64,000 bases of DNA from assembly GCF_932276165.1 (NCBI RefSeq), contig NC_064005.1, forward strand, positions 8,556,001 to 8,620,000, read 5' to 3'. Shown one piece after another: positions 58,276 through 64,000 of this stretch. This DNA is from Plutella xylostella. Lineage: Eukaryota > Arthropoda > Insecta > Lepidoptera > Plutellidae. The position numbers and the translations under genes are program-made. Numbering within the stretch: the stretch's first letter is position 1; every line of letters starts with the position of its first letter. The notes below the pieces were generated by a model. That model ran no database searches. It had not been told where the DNA came from and was given only the letters and a program-made list of their open reading frames with translations.

Positions 58276-59372
58276 AATATTGGTGTGTTAGTCATCGAAA
58301 CTTGTATTCACCGAAGGTTGGCCGACTATCCCCACCGCTGCAGTTTCAATAAAACGTGAAACCCACTCTCGTCGACTGTACTTGCGAGAGGCCACTTGTG
58401 TACTCACGTATCCAGTAGCTGGTCGAGATGGTTCAGATTGTAATATACTTGATAGCTTTACCTTTTATTATGAGATATATTTTAAATTATACATTTTGAA
58501 AAAATGTTTTTCGTTTAAAGTTTTTGTTGTTCAGTATTGTATAGCGAATTTAACGAACGAGTTCAGAATGATTGCCCGAGCTGCCCCTTTCAGTTTACCC
58601 TATTTAAAAAAAAAATAACATAATAAAAATACCTTTATAAAAATAACATTAACAATCCGTATCTTATCTTTCATCCTGTAGCAAGTCGTAGCAATTTTGT
58701 TGCTACGCGTCGCCGTAGCCCGTAGCAGCGGCGTAGCCAAGGCGGCGTAGCGAGGGCGGGCGGTGTAGATTTACAGGACTCATCAAACTTACTAGAATAA
58801 GAATAAGAACAATAGGTATTATTTTAACAATAGGTTAACTCTTAATGCTAAAGGTAGGTGAAAAAAGTAGTGAAAGGTAGGTGCTCTAAACTAGGAAATA
58901 ACAATACTGGCTGTATGGCAGGTCTCGTTCATTCGTTTTTTGTAACGCTAGATTAAACCTCCTGTGATTGGTCGCGCAAAAGAACAAGTATGACCGATCC
59001 TACAAAAAAAAATCAGAGGCAGAGATGTGACGTAATTTATTGAAGGGATGTGACGTAATTTCGTACCTTTTACAACGAATATACAAAATGCATCGCGCTG
59101 CAGTCACAAGAAAATTCACTTAGCAAACCTAATATAGGTATACAACTCTACAGACATGACATTTGCATTTCCCACTATCTATTCTAGAAGAGTTCCAGTC
59201 ATAAGGCGCAATACACAACTGTGACATATAAAATAAAGTCGGTTATTTTAATTTGCTAAAAATATTTAATGAAGCTTAAATGTTTACAAAAACGCATGTA
59301 CACATAAATTGTACGTTTTGAGTCTGCTCTATTATATTAATTATAAGAACCTTTACTAGAACTTTAGGTAGA

Positions 59373-59556
59373 CGAGTTCTCGAGTGGAGACCACGAACAG
59401 GCAAACGCAGCGTGAGACGCCCTCCTGCCCGCTGGACTGACGACCTTAGGCGGGTGGCGGGTAGTGGTTGGATGAGGAAGGCCGAGGACCGAGTGTTGTG
59501 GCGCTCCTTGGGAGAGGCCTATGTCCAGCAGTGGATGATTATTGGCTGATGATGAT
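59373..59556 (+). mobile_element. LINE 3' end with intact C-terminal frame
   Basis: The plus strand encodes EWRPRTGKRSVRRPPARWTD and then DLRRVAGSGWMRKAEDRVLW up to a TGA at 59547, followed by TGATGATTA repeats. It is the best preserved of several copies of this LINE end in the window. Confidence 0.7.
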
Positions 59557-59852
59557 TACTAGAAGACTCCCTTCATCCTGAATACAAAAACAAACAATTT
59601 CAAGTATGTTATTCAGATACAGACGCATCATTACTAGGAGGTCCCAGCTTCGACTCCCCTTTTCAAAACAACCTGGAACTATCTTTGTTTTATCCACAAT
59701 GACAGTCCCAGCTAGCCGGGCCACAATGCGGACTCAGCCTTACAAACCTACCGTAGTTGACCTACTTCCCGCCTGCACGTACCTACTATATTCTCTCTAC
59801 TCTATGTAGATGCTTGTTTTGACTGCGATCCGACCTATATTTTGTACAACAC

Positions 59853-60158
59853 TGGCGGGTCACTCTACAGGGTGTTGCAAAAAGGGTATACTAAGCCGAA
59901 ACCTACATGTGCAGCATGGTATATCTAAGCCCGAAACTAAAATCACAATTTCAAAATTTGCGAAAAAAAAAAATCATTTTCCATAGAAACTTTGTTGGTC
60001 ACGTGACTTTTTACTATGGAGACGGTTTTTTTTTTGCGAATTCCGCAGTAACTATGTTCCGCAGCGCTGATGCGCGAGCCACGTCTCAATCTGTTGTATT
60101 AAATGTCTAGATTTCACGATAGCTCTCGTTCGTAAATTTTTATGTCAGTATAGAGTAA
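59853..60158. mobile_element. MITE GGGTCACTC family, disrupted by another repeat
   Basis: The left terminus GGGTCACTCTA is followed at once by CAGGGTGTTGCAAAAAGGGT, the end of a different repeat (also seen reversed at about 34195-34242). The rest of the MITE resumes at about 60055 and ends TATAGAGTAACCCTCC. A nested insertion is the simplest reading. Confidence 0.5.
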
Positions 60159-60307
60159 CCCTCCTTGTAAGTACAGTAGGCGTCACGGTAAACTACACTG
60201 TATGTAAGTTGTGCCGTCCGTAATTTGTAAGGCGTAAGGGTTATTGTTGCGTAGTATGAAAATGCAGTCGACTAAAGTGTCCGCTTAAATGATTGCTGCG
60301 ACTTACT

Positions 60308-60455
60308 ACCAGTTTCAACAATACACTACAATAACACTATCTACCGATTACTGGTAGTTACTTTCATACGATTTTGACAGGTTGTAACTTTTGATGTGTC
60401 AAAATAGTATGAAAGTAACTACCAGTCATCGGTAGATAGAGTTATAGAAACTGGC
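60308..60455. mobile_element. Foldback MITE (CCAGTTTC ends)
   Basis: Long inverted arms CTATCTACCGAT...CTGGTAGTTACTTTCATA and complement around a TTTTGACA / TGTCAAAA inner stem. No clear target duplication. Confidence 0.65.
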
Positions 60456-63208
60456 AGTTAAACAACGTCAATTTTTTACGATGACTTGTGACTACTTAGT
60501 ATCTATTTCACCCAATCACCATATAATATCATCCTCAGCCGATAATCGTGCACAGGCATCGACCAAGGGGCGCCATAGTGCTGTGGCCACTACCGGCCAA
60601 GTGTGTCAGGCCCATAGACGAACTTTGGTCATTGGCCAGGCCGTATGTTCATTGTCGAATTGAACAGATCTCGTTTACCCTAACGGTCATCAGTAAGTAT
60701 TTATCTCTAGTGTGGACCTTATTTTAAGCACAAACCTAGCAGCAAAAAAATTACAGAAGATATTATGCAGGTGATAGTATGCAGGTGACAGTAAGCAGGT
60801 GACAGTTGGAAAATATCTGCGTTTGCAGAAACTACCGCGGCACGGTTCTTCGGCAGATATAATTAATTCAATGCGTGTGTGTTAGCATGTAACACCTACA
60901 CTTGCAGCTTTCCTCTCAATGTTAGTCTTCTATGTATTTACCTAGGTATTCACCTATTTACTTAATACATAATGTATGTGGATATTATTGTTTGCATTGA
61001 CGAGTAATTTGCTTACATAAAGGTAACCAGTTCCGTTTGTGGGTAATTAATTCGTAGTATCAATATTTGCATTCTACCGCATTTCTGTTCAACGTGAAAT
61101 GAAAGATATCGTTACGTAATGTATCACATAAACCGTACACGCTATAAACTTTCATCACGACCCATCATGTCCTCACTGCTGGGGCACGGGTCTCCTTCCG
61201 GTGAAGGAAGGGTTTTGGGCCTAGTCCACCACGCTGGCCTAGTGCGGGTTGGTGGACAACTTTATTCATAAACTTTACTCAGCCTTTAATCTGAGGTTTT
61301 CCTACACTTCATACTAATTTTCAAAGGCTAGAGAGTGAACCACAAAGTTACATATATATTAAACAAAAAGAAAAACGAAATGAAAGATGAAATTCAGATG
61401 AAAATGACTACAATATATTGCTCTATCATTTATGAAGTTTTTTAGACGTTCAAATTAATCACATTCCACCAGCAAAGGACAAAGCATTTTATTGATTAAA
61501 TTCTGCAGACATTATCTTTGAGTGATCTCTTCACAGTCACATTAAGTATTTGATATTAAATTGTTTAAAAAAACGTTCTATAGCTCTCTCTGCTGAAACG
61601 ATTCATTCATCATTTTGACACATAATTCAGGTGGAATCGTACAACTAGATACGGGTCTTTGGAAATTAAGGCACCTCTAACCTTATTGACAAAAAATCGG
61701 TAAAATTGCTTATTATATACTTATTTACCTATATACCTTACAGAGTTTTGGAGTTTTAAACATATTTATTCATATCTATCTACAAACAAACATAGGCGAC
61801 ACCTACCTACCAGCCCTCTGATACATGTTTGTTGGCAGAGATTATGGCAATCCACAGGGCACGATCCTGACACACCTATTTCGCTTCGTCGACAAACGTG
61901 ATGCGTAATTTTTTTGGCGTGACTTTTGCCCTTTTCAGAGCCAACGTCGCCATTCTACTGAAGCTAGCTGCTACATAAATAAATATAAATTGTAAATCTG
62001 CCGGTCTGACGATCAAGTTTCCTTGTTTCCATCCTGACCTAGCCCAACAAGAAGAACTAAGTATAGACTTTTGTGATAAAACTTCATCCTCCCTATTATA
62101 TTCAAACTGTGGAGGCACAGGATAATTAAAAGTCAAAGTAAATACGCAGATGTAACTTCCTTCTTGGTTAGTTTGATTGCCTGGTTAATGGCAATGCTTA
62201 ATGGTTAGGTATACGTATTACATACATACGTGTTACCTCCCTATACATAGGTTATACGTTTTGTGACCTATCACGATAGTATAAGCATATAGGTAGGAAG
62301 TTACTTACTTGTCTAGGCTATGTACAAAATAAACTACAGAAATCAGGGGCTAAGTTTGCTCAACTTTCGGCTGTATTATTTTATATAGAAGCTCCACTGA
62401 CATAGGAATATTTCTATCTGAATAATTGAAATTAAGACATCACTACATAAAACTTCGCAAAATGAATATAAGAGGTAACTATAATAACTACTATCCCGTA
62501 AACTGTATCTTCTGTACCTGTACTAAATCTCTAGAGTTTACGTTCAGGCACTTAATGAGATCACGCACCTATCACCTAACCAAAGGACTAATGCAATGTC
62601 AGCTCGATCCAAACTTAATATTGCGGTATCAGTTCTCATTCATATCATTGGCCCACTGCTAGTTCAATTGTACCTAATTTTACAAACGAACTAAGGTTAC
62701 TTAGTTATTAGTGTTATTACCCTGCAGCTTCCCAAATAACATCGAATGAGAGTGGCCGTAGCTTTCATCAACATCAGTGATCCGTTCAAAACTTCGAAGC
62801 AGCTAAGAGCCAATTTCTCACTTTAATTCGATGATGCCAGGTACTCGTTACAGGGTTAAGTCAAAAAGCAACTCGATAAACACAAGACGCTCCCGTCGTG
62901 GTCACTGTAGCTAACGAAAAACAACGTGTCGGCTGCAGCTGTGCTAACGACGACTCTATATCGTCGCAATAAACGTAGCGATTGCACGACAGCTCTCGTT
63001 GGTATATTATTTGTGAAGCTAGAGTGGTCCGGGGCGGAGTCGGTCGTCGGCCGGGTGACCGGGTCAGCCCACGACCGGGTCGCGGCCCGGCCCGGGTGCT
63101 GGCCGATTGATTTTGTCATTTATCTAGGTCTCGCTTGTTCTGAGGACTGTTGATAGGTGGAATAAGCGGGTTGAGATTGGGGAAGGTTACTGGGAATCGT
63201 GTCATACA

Positions 63209-63345
63209 CTGAGGTGCACAAAGGAACCTTAAGCTAATGTCGGCATTAAATTTATTGCTGCCTTGCTTTGACTGTATACCTACGGACAGAAAGAGACAGA
63301 CATAGATTTAATGCAATCATTAGGTTGATGTTCCTTTCTGCAACT
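63209..63345. mobile_element. MITE GAGTTGCAGA family, copy 2
   Basis: Shares GCTAATGTCGGCATTAAAT and the terminal TTCCTTTCTGCAACTCGG with 12069-12207. The left terminus is truncated. Confidence 0.5.
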
Positions 63346-63360
63346 CGGCAAAAGTATGTT

Positions 63361-63490
63361 AATTGGACTGGGCTAAGGATGTTAGTTATTAGGAGGTGGT
63401 TGGTGGAGGAAGAACGATGTCATTTGGGGGGGTAACTCTTTGGAAGACTCCCATGTCTAGCAGTGGACTATTATTAGCTGATCATTATGA
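63361..63490 (+). mobile_element. Decayed LINE 3' end
   Basis: Weak match to the same LINE end, with CTCCCATGTCTAGCAGTGGA and TATTAGCTGATCATTATGAT at the tail. Confidence 0.45.
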
Positions 63491-64000
63491 TCATGATCGG
63501 ATTGAATTTAATTCAAATAAGTTTGCTAAAAAAAGGATCATTTGCACAAGTTGTAGGTAGTTCTGACTAACTTATTATTTTTCCTGCAACTTTTTGGAAT
63601 TGTTAGAAACTAAATTCGTGTGATTAAGAAAAAGTTATATTAAACTATGGTTATTCCTAATTAAAGTTCCTAAACAACGCTGACATGGGTACTTAATGTT
63701 CTTAAAGTTTAATTCATGTTAACTTTCAAAAAGTAACTAAAAAGTAGTAGGCTTCTTACAGCTCGTTATAAGCTTGGCTTATCGTAGTAAGCATAGCTTA
63801 GCCTGCATATAGGGTACCTACATATAACGGTATTGGAAAGCCTGACCTACTTTTAGTCAATAAGCTGGTACCTAGAGGTAATTTCAGATGTAGGGCATAC
63901 AAAGAATGGTTAATTAATATAACGGTTTCATAACCAGCGATAGTTGTCACTATATAGGTTATGTATCTAGGTCAGAGTCTCTAGGTTAGTCTTAGTAGGT

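Larger units (their letters stand above)
55352..64000. other. Upstream of the first seen PH exon, repeat-rich
   Basis: Expected to hold the 5' exon(s) and possibly the promoter of the PH gene. I could not support any. A donor-like GTGAGT at about 58400 (minus) has no convincing acceptor. The rest is SINE, LINE and MITE copies listed separately, plus AT-rich DNA and a GC-rich block at about 63030-63116. Confidence 0.45.

Noticed and set aside
58380..58460. Upstream exon of the PH gene ending at a GTGAGT donor near 58400 (minus)
   Set aside because: No convincing acceptor or polypyrimidine tract, and the frame compatible with exon 1 meets a stop shortly upstream.
61876..62136. Minus-strand 86-codon frame
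   Set aside because: The LINE-like tail words (CQDRALWIAI in another reading) suggest a decayed retroelement, but similarity is too weak to annotate.
62856..63153. Opposed 75-87 codon frames at the right edge
   Set aside because: Explained by the GC-rich block and a decayed MITE; no splice or protein evidence.

Overview
The window looks like genomic DNA from a moth or butterfly (Lepidoptera). It is AT-rich, gene-poor and packed with dispersed repeats of kinds I associate with lepidopteran genomes: tRNA-derived SINEs, LINE 3' ends, short TTA/TAA-flanked foldback MITEs, Tc1/mariner remnants and a BEL/Pao retrotransposon. The species call rests on remembered repeat families and is an inference. 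The exon and intron structures are read directly from the sequence.

One host gene dominates. Eight exons on the minus strand between 12723 and 55330 join in a single consistent frame. They encode an inferred 303-residue protein with an N-terminal pleckstrin homology (PH) domain at about residues 18-131, followed by a roughly 170-residue C-terminal part I do not recognise. The exons (transcript order) are 55294-55351, 51625-51672, 49228-49301, 24734-24939, a 28-nt microexon at 16472-16499, 16166-16250, 13315-13533 and 12723-12937. A second minus-strand gene probably begins at 3818, with a 13-codon first exon whose remainder would lie beyond the left edge.

The only long open reading frame (1743 codons, 40644-45875, minus) is the gag-pol polyprotein of a structurally complete BEL/Pao LTR retrotransposon at 40448-46931. 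Its 169-bp LTRs differ at one base and are flanked by a 5-bp duplication, ACCAG. It lies in the 24-kb third intron of the PH gene, in the same orientation as the gene.

Layout from left to right. 1-3.8 kb: intergenic repeats. 3.8-4.2 kb: putative first exon and GC-rich promoter-like block. 4.2-12.7 kb: intergenic, with a palindromic Tc1 remnant, two MITEs and one copy of a TIR element. 12.7-55.35 kb: the PH gene. Its introns carry a second copy of that TIR element, interrupted by an 836-bp element with a 9-bp duplication; a 1.65-kb element with very long inverted repeats; the BEL element; a second 9-bp-duplication element at 49928-50625; and many SINEs, LINE ends and MITEs. 55.35-64 kb: repeat-rich upstream sequence with no exon I can support.

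The most unusual observations are two non-autonomous elements with 9-bp target duplications and internal arrays of short palindromic motifs, one with a matching empty site elsewhere in the window; an eleven-fold cluster of a TACCTCGGTATAAGG-like motif at 27.0-29.7 kb; and foldback MITEs lying within about 100 bp downstream of four of the seven splice donors of the PH gene.
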